NCBI GenBank assembly: GCA_021399445.1
Contig: JAJTUQ010000016.1
Location: 1-64,000 of the forward strand
Length of the DNA: 64,000 bases
Direction of reading: 5' to 3'
Source of the DNA: Xylogone sp. PMI_703
Lineage: Eukaryota; Ascomycota; Leotiomycetes
Numbering within the stretch: position 1 is the first letter of the stretch; every line of letters starts with the position of its first letter. A model generated the notes under the pieces. The model saw nothing but the letters and a program-made list of their open reading frames with translations, was not told where the DNA came from and ran no database searches. This document shows, piece by piece, positions 22,426 to 33,408 of this stretch. The position numbers and the translations under genes were made by a program.

Positions 22426-23175
22426 CTATGCTCTAGCAGATAGTGATTGGTAAAAAAGAGATGATTTTCCTAATGCATTAACTGCAGACAACTGTACCTC
22501 TGAATCTTGGTGTTTAAGAAGCGGAACCATGTTCTTGAGAATCTCGTCTGGCAAAGATGACTGATTTCCTAAAGCTTCAGCTGTAGAAGCCTGCACCCAA
22601 GAATTTTCATCTTTAAGGAGCAGGGCTATGTCCTTCAGAATCTGGTTTGGCAAAGATGATTGTTTTCCTAAGACTTTAGCTATAGAGGATCGTACCATAA
22701 AATCCTTATCTTGAAGAAGTGAAGTTAGCAAAGCCATATCTTTGAAAATCTCGTCTGGTAAAGACGACTGTTTTCCTAAAGCATTGGCTACAGAAGACCG
22801 TACCCTAGGATTCTCGTCCTTCAAAAACGGAATTATGTCCTTGATAACCTCATCTGGCAAAGATAACTGTTTTCCTAAAGTATTAAGTACAAAAAGTTGT
22901 ACTAAAAAATTCTCACTTTTTAAAAGTAGAATTATATCTTTAAAAATACTGTTTGGCAAGGATGATTGTTTTTTTAAAACTTCAACTATGGAAGACCGTA
23001 CTTCAGAATTCTCATCCTTCAGAAGCAGGGCCATGTCCTTAAGGATCTCGTCTGGTAAAGATGATTGTGTTCCTAAAGCTTCAACTATGGAAGACCGTGC
23101 TTTAGAATTCATAAAATATCGTACGCGAGAATTCTCGTCGTTCAGAAGCCAGATTATATCTTTAAGGATCTCATC
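22426..23175 (-). pseudogene. HEAT-repeat fragment of NLR-type protein
   Basis: About seven tandem 33-residue HEAT repeats with the pattern SSLPDEILKDMALLLKDEN followed by SEVRSSIVEVLGKQ. At DNA level this is a 99 bp tandem repeat. The frame is open to 23196, but no ATG starts it: the 5' end is missing, replaced by unrelated sequence. The stop is at 22426-22428. Such arrays form the C-terminal part of fungal NACHT-HEAT STAND proteins, which is the likely origin, though a HEAT scaffold of another kind is possible. Repeat units are highly alike, as in the ankyrin relic 4 kb away. Confidence 0.75.
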
Positions 23176-23598
23176 TCTTTGCACAAGCGCAAGCAAACCA
23201 CTGCCACAAGGGCTCTATTGGCGGCAACAGTGTGGGACAGAAAAGCTGACCTTCCGTTCAAGGAAAGACATGCCCGTGAACAATTTTATCGTCTTTGTCT
23301 CCCTCTCCAGATTAGGCTAAACATGAAGCTGTATTTTCTTTGTTCAAGACGCATCCTGGAATGAGTGTCGGCTTTGATTGTTTGTTGGCATTAAACAAAC
23401 AGTATGATCAACGCAACACTAAGTTTGTACGTGAGAAGTATGAGGTCAGATAGTTTGTTGGTGGTAAACTATAAATGCACAGTCAACTGGGTTTAAGAGC
23501 AAGACATTCTGTATCCTCTGGCCATAGATGTACGAGTAAAATATAATCTTTTCAGCTTTATCCCCTCGCCGGCTTTTCTGCTCAATCGATACCTTGAA

Positions 23599-24329
23599 AT
23601 GGCTCAATCATCTGGACTCTATTGGCCTGAACTTAACTCGGAATATACAGAGGGACATTCATTTGAGCCCACAAACGAGGTCATGGACAACGACACTGAC
23701 TTATGGCAATCATTTGGAGAGGCTCATAGTTTCTTGAGTTATATATAACATAAGGAAGACTAACTAAATTTGTTTTTCTAGATCCGCTTATTGTGGTTGC
23801 TGGTAAAGGACAGAACTATGTTGAACAGTTGATAACGAGAAGTAAGGGTGACTCTATTGTTGATTATCGTCATGGGGACAATGCGATTTTATCTGGAATT
23901 ACTACTGCCTTGAAAGAAGCTGGAGTGAACGAGGTCTGTTATGCATATGATGCTATCAGTGATCATAACAGCTTTCAAAATATCAGTAAAATCCTTGCGA
24001 AAACTGGTAGCAAGATGACTGTAGTTGTCCCGTGGGAAGACTATTCAGATATTCCAAGTTATATTGAACAAAGCATTACCATGGTTACTGATATTTTCCA
24101 AGATACTAGTTCGATAGAAGATACAGCGAGAACAAGAGCTAGTGGCAAGGACTTTGGGTTTGTGTTTTCTAGGTTTTTTTCTCGTGGTTTATAGGAGGGC
24201 TGGTTCATACCTCATCCGTATGAGATAGTTCCTGGTAGACTGAGTGATATTGAAAAAGGATTAACAGATCTTATGAATAGTGTTAATAGTATTACGAAAT
24301 ATGTTTTTAATGTTGAAGATACATGGTAA
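23599..24329 (+). pseudogene. Zinc-type (MDR) alcohol dehydrogenase, C-terminal half, broken
   Basis: The exon at 23782-24329 encodes the nucleotide-binding half of a medium-chain dehydrogenase/quinone-reductase-like protein: PLIVVAGKGQNYVEQLI, SIVDYRHGD, YAYDAISDHNSFQNISKIL, then KDFGFVFSRFFSRGL. TAG at 24192-24194 stands where relatives have Gln (a CAG-to-TAG change). The frame then continues EGWFIPHPYEIVPG.. to TAA at 24327. A short intron (23738-23781, GTTATA..TTCTAG with CTAAC branch) would join it to an ATG-led exon at 23599-23737. That exon does not look like the usual GroES domain, so the catalytic half is missing or elsewhere. Confidence 0.7.
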
Positions 24330-25210
24330 ATCCATTTAACAATAAATATCGTTAATATAGAGTGGATGTCTCCGGTCTGAACTCACTGCAGTAAATATCA
24401 TATAAACAATAATTGAATATATAATTATAAACAGAAGTTGTAATAATAATATAATATTTATCGTTATACTCCCCTTCAAGTCAGCAGCAATTGTTCAATA
24501 AGATGCAGTTTTAATTAGAGAGATCCTCATATGTCTACTACTTCAACTAGGTATTGGCCTTCTAGTTTTCATTCAATAAAATGGAAGTGGATAGAATCTG
24601 TGACCGCACGTAGATTAAAACTTACTTGATGCTTAACAGCTTAACTCAATCAGCTGTAGTACTGAAGGATCACCCTCACTGCTAGTTTAAGGCATAAGAC
24701 CCTGTACTGTTAATAAATCGTGTCAAAGTTCGAATTTTAAAGCCGTGAAACGTTATTGAAAGAAGTCGTGGAGTCTATCCTTGCCCGCAACTGCAGTCCC
24801 TCACCTGCGTTCACAGAGCGGAGAAGTTGGTGTGCAGACCATAACCTGTCTCGTTCGCATTTCCAGGGCAAAGAGTGTTATATGCAGTGTCGCTCGTCTT
24901 CGGCACGTTAGTTTTTGTAATCGTCCAGGAAAACCAATAATAGAACTGCAGTTCTCTGCTTATTACCGATGAGAATTATCAGCTCTATGTAAAATCCGAT
25001 GCCGATTATTCAACACACGTCACATTCTGCCACGGCACATCCTTATTCTGGCGTACTTGTCATCCTCTTGCATATGAGTGACGGCTTGATTAAATATCTT
25101 ACCTCGCTACACCACAATTGAAAGTTCATTGCATTTATTATTTTCATATGTTTCGATCAGGGCGGGTTAGCTTGACTTTTCCAACTTGCGTACTAGAAAT
25201 AGCCGTCGCT
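24330..25210. other. No supported gene
   Basis: AT-rich at 24340-24480, then mixed composition. A CTCCCCTTCAAGTCAGC string near 24472 resembles sequence often next to Copia LTRs, but no element can be delimited. Confidence 0.4.
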
Positions 25211-25212
25211 TA

Positions 25213-25640
25213 ACGTAATTCCCGGTCTGTCCGGCCACCCGGTCGGTCCAGCCACCTTAAATCTACCGCAAAATCGAGAAATTTCACTCTTCAATAACTC
25301 AACAACCATACTATTATACTTGACGAAACTTTGTAATCTATTTATTTATATAATAACTAATAAGTATGTAAATTTTGATGTTATTAGTATATATAATTTA
25401 TGCTGTATAATAAAATAACCTTGATTTCAGGGTCCGAAATTTAGTTTAACCATATATAAATACTTCGAAAACAAAAGGATCGAATATTTGGAATTAAACT
25501 ATAACAATTAACTATTCTACCAAATCTTATCTTTTCACCTTATGTGGTTGTTGAGTTATTAAAGAGTGAAATTTCTCGATTTTGCGGTAGATTTAAGGTG
25601 GCTGGACCGACCGGGTGGCCGGACAGACCGGGAATTACGT
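25213..25640. mobile_element. pogo-family MITE, nearly perfect long TIRs
   Basis: 428 bp. Inverted ends of about 96 bp beginning ACGTAATTCCCGGTCTGTCC differ at only one position by eye. TA target duplications lie at 25211-25212 and 25641-25642. The AT-rich core is non-coding. It sits 25 bp from the full-length pogo element and shares its terminal 15 bases but not the subterminal part, so it is a related, non-identical subfamily. The TIR identity suggests recent movement. Confidence 0.95.
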
Positions 25641-25667
25641 TATTCCAGTATTCTGTGTATGCAACTA

Positions 25668-27553
25668 ACGTAATTCCCGGTCCACCCGCGTACCCGGTCC
25701 ACTCGCGCACTCTCCCACCATATCTACCATTTAACTTCAAATATTCAACCACAAACAACGTATATTGAAATATATTTAGTAGTTAACTAAATTAGGACAT
25801 TTGGTTATTCGATGCCCTACAATTCCACACCCTGAGCACTTCGGTGGCCGTCGTGCAGGAGCCTGACCAGTTGCTGAAGGTGAGGTAGGATTTCCTGGTT
25901 CTACTACTTCATGGACCTCTGTACTAACCTCCCCATCTGTAGGGGCCTTTTCAGCTGTTGTAGAGCTTTTCTCAACTACTCGTTTTCTTGACTTTGTAAG
26001 CTTTTTTTGAATTGATTCGTTGGCAGCCTTTAATTGCTCTACTTCCTTGGCTAAAAATATTGCATTATGCATGGCCATTTCGCATCCTTTTATTAGTTGG
26101 CCAAGTGCAACTTTGGTTGGTGTAGAAGGACTCCTTTGTTGCCTGAGCCTTTTGTTAATACTTTGGTATTGTTTTTGCAGTTGTATTGCATTTCGAGGTG
26201 TTGCTGGAGACCACGATGCTGTAGAATTGGTATGACTACTCCCTGGAGGAGGAGGTGTTTTCTCAACTTCAATTCGCAGTTTGGCCATGACCCGAAGTGG
26301 ATCATATGGAACTAACCCAGTTGCTAGAAATCCTGAACAAATAGTGCTTGATTTGAAGGTTTCCTGACGCGCAAATGGGTATATTTCAAGGAAATCGAAC
26401 TTATCGATATGATGGATATTTGAGCGAACTTTGCTTTGAACTCCAGCACCATATACACGCTTCAAAACCGAAAAACAGCTCACATCTAGTGGTTGAAGAA
26501 TATGAGATGAATGTGGAGGCATACAGACAGTAACAATGTGGTTCTGAATGCAATATCGATCAAATTCAGGGGTTACATGGCTTCCATGGCCATCAAGGAC
26601 TAGCATGCGATATTTGCCTTTAGTATATGACTTGGTGTATGGATCAAAGGTTTCTTGAAGCCAATTCAAGCCAATTGCATTATTTGTCCATCCATTATCA
26701 CTCATTTCAATTCGCCAACCTTCTGGCAAATCATCTTCCCATCCCTTGAGTTTATGCTTTCCTTTGAATATGATTAAAGCTGGTATAATCCTTCCTGAAG
26801 CACTTATAGCTTCGATAACTGTAACCCATTCGCGATTCCCTGGTTCTAAAAGTGGAGGTTTACCAAAACAGTCAGATGATGTGACTACTTTGGTTGTGGC
26901 AATTGTACCCATAGCAAAGCCTGTTTCATCGAAATTGTAGATATCCTCATCCAAAATGCCATATTGTGCCTTTATTTCCATCACCTTTTCAAACCACTGT
27001 TGTATGATTTTCGGATCTTCACATTTTGCTCGTTTGTAGTTATATCGACGTATATATTTGGTTTTTAGCCCAGGATGGCGCTTTAAATAGTCACCAAACC
27101 AATTCTTGCCTACAGGAGAAGGAGGAGTAGGTTCACCACGCTCTGAAATCAGTACATTAGCCATAGATCGCACATCTGAAGGCCTGGGAGGTAATCCTCG
27201 TTTGCCCATAGATATTATCCAATTTTCAAGCGATTCCTCTTCCAATTGAGTCATCTTGAAGGATTTGGTGTGAGTGGTAAGTTGTTGAACCCGACCATGG
27301 TACCGATCACACAAAGTAGAAGCAGGAACATCAAAAGCATATGCTGCAGCCCTTACTGACGAGATTTGGTTGGTTTTTAACGCGTTTATAGCAAGAAGGA
27401 TCCTTCCTTCTTGCTGTGGACTATTATTTCGAGGCATTGGAGCGTGTTGTGGTCAAAAAATAATATGGTAAAAATGGTGGTGTTGATGGAATTGATGATT
27501 TGGTGGGAGAGTGTGCGAGTGGACCGGGTGCGCGGGTGGACCGGGAATTACGT
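25668..27553 (-). mobile_element. Full-length pogo-type DNA transposon
   Basis: 1,886 bp. TIRs of about 52 bp start ACGTAATTCCCGGTCCACC at both ends with only a few mismatches. TA duplications are at 25666-25667 and 27554-27555. It encodes one uninterrupted transposase (25776-27437, minus). Every part needed for an autonomous element is present by inspection, and its GC is normal, with no RIP signature. Confidence 0.95.
25776..27437 (-). CDS. pogo (Tc1/mariner superfamily) DDE transposase
   Basis: 553 residues, ATG at 27435-27437, no stop or frameshift. Domains in order: N-terminal psq-type HTH (about residues 10-50, SSVRAAAYAFDVPASTL), CENP-B-type HTH (about 65-130), the DDE_1 catalytic core and a C-terminal zinc knuckle. 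Catalytic motifs are YNFDETGFAMG, LVLDGHGSHV and HILQPLDVSCF, giving the three acidic residues expected. The last 25 residues hold CSGCGIVGHRITKC, a CX2CX4HX4C knuckle found in some fungal Fot1/pogo transposases. The protein binds the element ends and cuts and pastes at TA. It probably can mobilise the MITEs at 5655 and 25213. Confidence 0.95.
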   Translation of the reverse strand: MPRNNSPQQEGRILLAINALKTNQISSVRAAAYAFDVPASTLCDRYHGRVQQLTTHTKSFKMTQLEEESLENWIISMGKRGLPPRPSDVRSMANVLISERGEPTPPSPVGKNWFGDYLKRHPGLKTKYIRRYNYKRAKCEDPKIIQQWFEKVMEIKAQYGILDEDIYNFDETGFAMGTIATTKVVTSSDCFGKPPLLEPGNREWVTVIEAISASGRIIPALIIFKGKHKLKGWEDDLPEGWRIEMSDNGWTNNAIGLNWLQETFDPYTKSYTKGKYRMLVLDGHGSHVTPEFDRYCIQNHIVTVCMPPHSSHILQPLDVSCFSVLKRVYGAGVQSKVRSNIHHIDKFDFLEIYPFARQETFKSSTICSGFLATGLVPYDPLRVMAKLRIEVEKTPPPPGSSHTNSTASWSPATPRNAIQLQKQYQSINKRLRQQRSPSTPTKVALGQLIKGCEMAMHNAIFLAKEVEQLKAANESIQKKLTKSRKRVVEKSSTTAEKAPTDGEVSTEVHEVVEPGNPTSPSATGQAPARRPPKCSGCGIVGHRITKCPNLVNY

Positions 27554-27845
27554 TAACGAGAATTTGGGTTCGGCTGCTTATCTCATAAATATCCCAGCGA
27601 GGCTTGTCAAGTCACCCTGTTCTCGATGGGCTTGGCTAATTCATGATATTGAGCTACGTCTCTCAGCTTGATTGCTCATCAACATGCCTGCCAATACCGT
27701 TTGGACCGATAATCCGTCAAGCTTTGGTATATATAGCTATTATACCTTATTCGCTCTCTGAGTAAATATTCTCCTATATTTACCATCTACTAAGTATTTG
27801 CTTAAACAAAAGATTTTACATTAACGCTTTTCAATCTTAAAAAAC

Positions 27846-28920
27846 ATGAGCCAACCAATTGCTCTTATCATTGGAGGCACAGGAGCTCAAGGGATGCTAG
27901 TTGTAGAAAGTATTTATTTTCGTGAGAGTGTAAATCATTTCCATTAATATTGGCTCGGAACTTGCCAAGGATAACTTTGAAGTCCGTGCTCTCACAAGAG
28001 ATGCAAACTCCGATAACTCAAAGAAACTAACGGCCTTGCCGAATGTGACACTCATCATTAGTGCTGCAGATTCTGATGCGGACTTGAAAAAGGCATTCCA
28101 AGGCGTCAGTTATGCTTTTGTCAATCTCAATAGCTGGGCTCTTGGTATTAAAGATGAACTCTTTTGGGGTATTCACATCTTTGAGATCGCGATACAGAGT
28201 GGTGTTAAGCACTGCATCTGGTCATCGCTGGATAATTTCTTTTTAGAGATGAAGTACGACGATACCTTCAGAAATGTGCACTATTATGGTAAAGGCCATG
28301 TTGAGCAGTGGATATCTGCTTTACCTCAATCTCCAATGCGTTGGTCAATAATTACAACAAGTCCGTATATAGAACAGCTATGTGGCTTGATGAGGCCGGT
28401 CAAAGACAACGATGGTGTATATGATTTTCGTTTTCCGCTGAATGATGGCACATTTCCATTGACCTGTCTGGATGACATGGGATACTATGTACGCTGGATC
28501 TTGGAACATCCCGAGAAATCCGCTGGTATGAATTTGAAAGTGGGCGTGGAGCATGCTACGATGGGAGGCTTGGCTAAATCCTTTACGGAAGTAACTGGCA
28601 AACCAGCAAAAGGGACGAACATCGATATTGATCAGTGGTTTGATCAAGTTGGCTGGAGCCAGTCTCGCGAGCATAAGATGGGTTCTTCTACAGCTGGGCC
28701 TGATGATCCTACTTTGCTCACAGTGTACGATAGCTTTTCTGGGTGGTGGAGATCATACCAACGCTCCGGTGGTAACGTCGGCTTGATTAGGAGAGATTAT
28801 GAGTTGTTAGATGAAATCTATCCTCACCGGACAAGGAGTATCAAGGAGTGGATGCAACGAGTTGGGTTTGATGGGGATACGCTGGAAATAGTCACGGTAA
28901 CTAAGCCATGGGCTTTGTAA
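27846..28920 (+). CDS. NmrA-like NAD(P)-binding protein (first intron irregular)
   Basis: NmrA-like atypical short-chain dehydrogenase. The first exon starts at the ATG 27846 and holds the nucleotide-binding motif IIGGTGAQG. Homology resumes at about 27961 (ELAKDNFEVRALTRD), then runs unbroken to TAA at 28918-28920, with FQGVSYAFVNLNSW, VKHCIWSSLDN and LTCLDDMGYYVRWIL. About 330 residues. The donor GTATTT at 27910 is fair, but I find no AG at the position that keeps the frame, so either the acceptor is mutated or the structure is unusual. Family members sense NAD(P) or reduce small molecules; the substrate is unknown. It lies 290 bp from the pogo end and is followed by a convergent SDR gene; a second NmrA-like gene is at 32214. 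Confidence 0.75.
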
Positions 28921-29614
28921 GTTACTATAATAACTTCATATGTTTATATTATGTCAAGAGTTAAGACATTTCCGAATGTACAAAAATCAGGGCCTCTTTC
29001 AAATCGACCTACAGATTTTGAGTAACAGACTTAGCTAGCTGGTACTGCCAATCTGTGGACCTTCAGTTTATATACAAATTGGTAGTAACTATTTATTTTT
29101 GCCTTACAGAATAGACATTCCGCGTCAGAAACATGTTTTCACTTTACTTAATAAACATTCCTATAGTCACTATAGCTTATATTTTCACTTGCTTGATGTC
29201 TAGTAATACTTTTGTCATAACAATGGAAACTATTTTACTGATATTACTTATTTCGATTCGGTGGAAGAATTACGAAATACATGATTTATAGCTATAGGAT
29301 TAGTTTTCAGGGTTAGATTAGGAATAAAAAGTTAAATATATCGTAGATAAACACTAAAAAAATTATATTCTACAGTTTAGTATCCGTTGTATCAGAATCT
29401 ATTGATTTCTAGTACAAAAAGTCCGACTTGTAGTATTAAGGGTATACGATTTTGAGCGATTTTCGCTTGGGCCATTGAGCAGTGTGCCACTAGGCGGTGA
29501 GTATGGGTATAGTAAGCGAAGAGTCAATTCCATACGACTCTGATATTTTTTGGCAGTAAAATCGTGATTTATGGTTTAAAGTGTTAACTATATTTAGTCG
29601 TACTTGTTACACCA
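28921..29614. other. Shared 3' region of convergent genes
   Basis: AT-rich, no supported gene; presumed terminators of the NmrA-like gene (+) and the SDR gene (-). Confidence 0.5.
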
Positions 29615-30678
29615 TTAAAAATCGAATTTCACTTTCAGCTTGTCCCCCTGCACGATATAATCCTTCCTTGCCATAAGTTGTGGCATATCCCAGGTGACAT
29701 TAATGTATCTTCCACCAATCCATTCGCGCCTTTCATTCATAAGAAAGACAAGCGTGTTCGAGCCAATTTCTGGAGTTTCCACGAATACTAGTTATTGAGC
29801 CAATTTAGCCATATATTCAGCGCAGAAATTGATATCATCCCTCATTCTAAAGCAAAACAAGGGTTACATACCTGGTTTAAGCACATCGCTCAGACCATCG
29901 TATCCACCAACGATATCTGTTGGTACATTTCCAGGATGTATGGCAAAACAGATAATCCCATCCTTGCTATGTTCTTTATTGATAAATTCAGATACTCTCA
30001 GCAGGGCTAGTTTTGAGGTCTGATAAGCGCTCACCGCGCTCACCCCGCCCACCAAGCCCACCACGAGAGCCGCCACACTACAGACATTGACCACATAGCT
30101 TCTCTTAGTTTTAAGAAGGAGGTCATAGAAAATCCTAAAGACGAGATAAGATCCACGCACGTTAACATCCATGCTTTCCCACCATGCCTGGGGATCTGAG
30201 CGCCCGATCTCGATCATCTCCCCGAAGATGCCAGCGTTATTGATCAAGATATCGAGTCTACCAAATTCCTTTTCTACAATGGCGGCTGCATCCTCTACAC
30301 TCTTCTGGCTCGTGATATCGAGCTTAACTGGGAGGAACTTTGGTGATTTCCGGTTCGCTCCCTCCGCGGCTGCTTCAACATCCTGAACTAACTGGGTCAT
30401 ATCCGAACGAGCACCTGCTGCAATGTATGAAGCACCAGCTTTTGCAAAGGCTAGAACCATGGCTCGACCTAGTCCTTTTGAGGCGCCAGTAATAAGTACA
30501 GCTTTGCCAGTGTAATCAGCTTTCGTAGGGTCGATTGCTGGGTAAGTATCATTGTGAATGACCTCTGTCACGTCGTAGTCACCTATGCAAGAGAGTCAGA
30601 ATTTATTATCTGTATCAACTTGGACAACGGCTTACCAGGGCCTTCGATGGGATTTAGGTATCCTTTTGGTGGAGGCAT
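29615..30678 (-). CDS. Short-chain dehydrogenase/reductase (SDR), three exons
   Basis: Exons 30678-30636, 30582-29872 and 29787-29615, with GT..AG introns of 53 and 84 bp, give 308 residues in frame. ATG at 30678 reads MPPPKGYLNPIEGPGDYDV. Classical SDR features: TGASKGLG cofactor loop (TGxxxGxG), NNAGIF, active-site Ser followed by YQTSK (YxxxK), then HPGNVPTDI. Exon 3 supplies FVETPEIGSNTLVFL.. and RREWIGGRYINVTWDMP, the usual family end. It is predicted to be a soluble NAD(P)H oxidoreductase of unknown substrate. All motifs are intact. It converges with the NmrA-like gene. Confidence 0.92.
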
Positions 30679-31199
30679 TATAGAGAGTAGGCCTTTAAGA
30701 TCAAGTCTTAAGGAACAACGTATTCTGGGGGTAGCCGTAGGGCCTATTTATACCCGTGAACGCCAAACTAACAGTAAGGCCCTGTTTGGCAACCATATGG
30801 AGGATCCATATTCTCTACTTGCCAGCGTATATATAATGGTATATGCAGCCAGCGATTTGGAGTTCCCTTTTGCAGGTCTGACACCACATTCATATGGCTG
30901 AAGTGATCAATATGGCGCTAGCTTGCCAAACACTCCACTCCATACGGAAGAGCCTTTCAAAAGTCCTCGCCTGCGCTAAAGACGCAACATTCGCCAAAAT
31001 TGCCTTAACAGGCAATGATTCTAAACATTAAATATACGGCTTTTGAGCTTTTCAGTCAATATTTGCATTACATAACCAAGAATATCTCATCGGTGCCTTA
31101 AAAATAGGGCTAATTTACGATTCTGACTTAAATAAAAGAATACATTAATTCATACTTAGAATACTTAAAATTTATTAAGTATATAGCATATATAAAACT
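30679..31199. other. SDR promoter side and AT-rich flank
   Basis: Upstream region of the SDR gene; a frame at 30554-30901 (+) overlaps its first exon and is not supported. AT-rich beyond 31020. Confidence 0.4.
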
Positions 31200-31315
31200 T
31201 TGTTAAGTATAAAACATTGTGGTTGTTGAGATTCTAAGGGGACAATTTTACTCAATTTTGCGCTGGGTTTCAGTGTCCGGTACAGCAGGGTGTCCGATAA
31301 AGCCGGGAATTACAT
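31200..31315. mobile_element. Decayed 3' end of a pogo-family MITE
   Basis: Matches the inner and outer TIR of the MITEs: GTGGTTGTTGAG.. through ..CCGGGAATTACAT followed by TA (31316-31317). One base of the terminal ACGT is changed (ATGT on the opposite strand). No matching left end is seen within the preceding 500 bp, so it is a one-ended or heavily decayed copy. Confidence 0.75.
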
Positions 31316-31565
31316 TAAATATCCTTATGACATAAAAGGCATAAATTTGGCAAGGCAGCTTGGTTAGCACTCAGATGAATTTGGATTACATATCCTGTAG
31401 CCAGAAAGTATTTACCTATTTTGGAAATTTCAATCCCAATTTAATTACTTAGTTTATCTTATGCTATAAGCTCACAACCCTAGGACTTATTACCGCTTTC
31501 CTCACTTTTTTTGCTTATGCAGCGTTAATGTTAAAAACTATGAGATTTGTAATCCACTATCTTTA

Positions 31566-32013
31566 ACGTAATTCCCGGTCCACCGGCGCACCTCCGCACC
31601 TCTCCACCTATTGGAGCACTCAACACCAAATATTCAACCACAAACAACGTATATTCAACTATACTTAGTGATTAGCTAAATTAGGACATTTGGTTATTCG
31701 ATGTCCTACAATTTCACACCCTGAGCATTTTGGTGGCCGTCGCCCAGGAGCTTGCACAGCTACTGAAAGCGGGATAGGATTCCTTGGTCCTACCATTTCA
31801 TGAACCACTAACCTCCACACCTGTAAGAGCTGCTTGAACTGTTGTAGAGCCTGTAGAAACCACTCGCTTTCTAGATTTTGTAATCTTTGGATTGACTCGT
31901 TGGCGGTTGGTAATTACTCTACCTCCTTGGCTAGGAATACTGCATTATGCATAGCCATTTCACATCCTTTTACCAGCTGACTAAACGCAATTTTGGTTGC
32001 TGTAGAAGGACTC
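31566..32013 (-). mobile_element. Truncated pogo element (transposase C-terminal end)
   Basis: Begins with the TIR ACGTAATTCCCGGTCCACC after TA (31564-31565). It is then colinear with 25668-26135 of the intact element, including the zinc-knuckle coding part, until similarity stops at 32013. The frame is broken by substitutions and small deletions. The other end is absent. It represents an older, internally lost copy lying 200 bp upstream of an NmrA-like gene. Confidence 0.9.
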
Positions 32014-32213
32014 ATGTGCTCCACGGCACCCTAACATTGATGTTATAATCCTCATGGTGGGGGAATATCAGCCAATGGAAGGGATTATTAACCCTTGTTG
32101 TCACTGTATAATACCTCAAGCATGCCTATCTTTTCTATCACTTCAGTTGTCAGTTTAGGTGAAACTCTATATCTCGAGACAGCAACAAACCAATCTGTAC
32201 AGCACTTAAGAAA

Positions 32214-33408
32214 ATGGCGGACTTGAAGGAGATCGCTGTGATCGGCGGCACTGGTGCGCAAGGCATTACTGTAGTGCAAGGCAAGATAAAATGATGATGC
32301 TACTGTCCTGATTTGTGCTAACCTTCCCTCGAGCTTTATCCCAAAGCGGGCGGTATCGAGCTAGGGTCTTAACGCGTAATTTGGAGTCCTCTCGCGCAAA
32401 GCAGCTTGCTGCTCTCCCGAACGTGGTACTTCTTCAAGGCTCACAGGATAACCAGCAGGACCTGCATAATGTCTTTCGGGGTGTTTATGGCGCTTGGGTT
32501 AATCTTGACGGCGTCACACTGGGAGAGAAAGACGAGCTTTTCTACGGTTTCAGGGCCTATGAGATTGCAAGGTCAGAACGCGTGCAGCATTATATATGGG
32601 CACACATCGAGTACGCCTTGGAAAACGCGAATTTTGACGAGAAATACCATTGTGGCCACATGGAGTCCAAAGGTAGAGTTGGCAAGTTCATCCTTTCGCT
32701 AGGGCAGGAGGGTATGAAGAGCACCCTTTTCAGCACCGGCCCTTACATGGACATGCTTATGGACGGGATGTTCGTACCCATGGAGCAGTCGGACGGATGA
32801 TTTGCTTGGATTAACCCAGCCCGTGAGTACTCCCAGTTTCTCCGAGCCTTCAGTCTCTTGCACTTTGCTCTCAAAGCCACTAGCGCCAATACATCCAACT
32901 GACGTACAGGTTTGAAGCGAGTGACACCAAGCTTCCTTTGAATGCTCTCTGCGACGTAGGCGTTTACAATCTTTGGATTCTCGATAACCCGAGCAAGTCT
33001 ACCGGAATGGACCTCTCAGTAGAGACTGACAATATCAGCTTCGGCAAGATCGCCAAAGTCTTTACGGAGATCACAGGCAAACGCGCGGCCCATATGACAG
33101 TCCCTTGGGAAAAATACGCTAGTGTTGCTGAGCCTTATCCTGGGGCACGTGTCAACTGGGTTCTTGGTCCTGACGCGGCTCGAGATGAGTTTATTATGAC
33201 ATGGCGTGAGAACTTCGGAGCTTGGTGGCAGTACTGGGGAGACGGCATCACCAAGCCGCGAAATACAACCATTCTGGATCGCATCCACCCCAAACGTATC
33301 AAGAGCCTGAATGCTTGGATGGAAAAGGTCGGATATGATGGGAAGCGTAGGAGCGTCTTGAAGATGGTTGATGACTGGGCTGAGAAGAGTTCAACCCAAA
33401 AGAAGTAA
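32214..33408 (+). pseudogene. NmrA-like protein with a single in-frame TGA
   Basis: Exons 32214-32280, 32334-32822 and 32918-33408 give a 348-codon frame. The first intron has GC (GCAAGA) rather than GT at its donor, with a clear TGCTAAC branch and AG acceptor; the second is GTGAGT..AG. Motifs: VIGGTGAQG (cofactor), RARVLTRNLES, NVFRGVYGAWVNLDG and FTEITGKRA. Codon 178 (32798-32800) is TGA, between EQSDG and FAWINPA, and the protein is otherwise open to TAA at 33408. It is a paralogue of the gene at 27846 with clearly different sequence. A truncated product would lack the substrate domain. Confidence 0.8.

Noticed and set aside
23794..24194. MDR oxidoreductase as an intact short gene
   Set aside because: The apparent start is an internal GTG inside the homologous region, and the stop TAG is followed by 44 more homologous codons.
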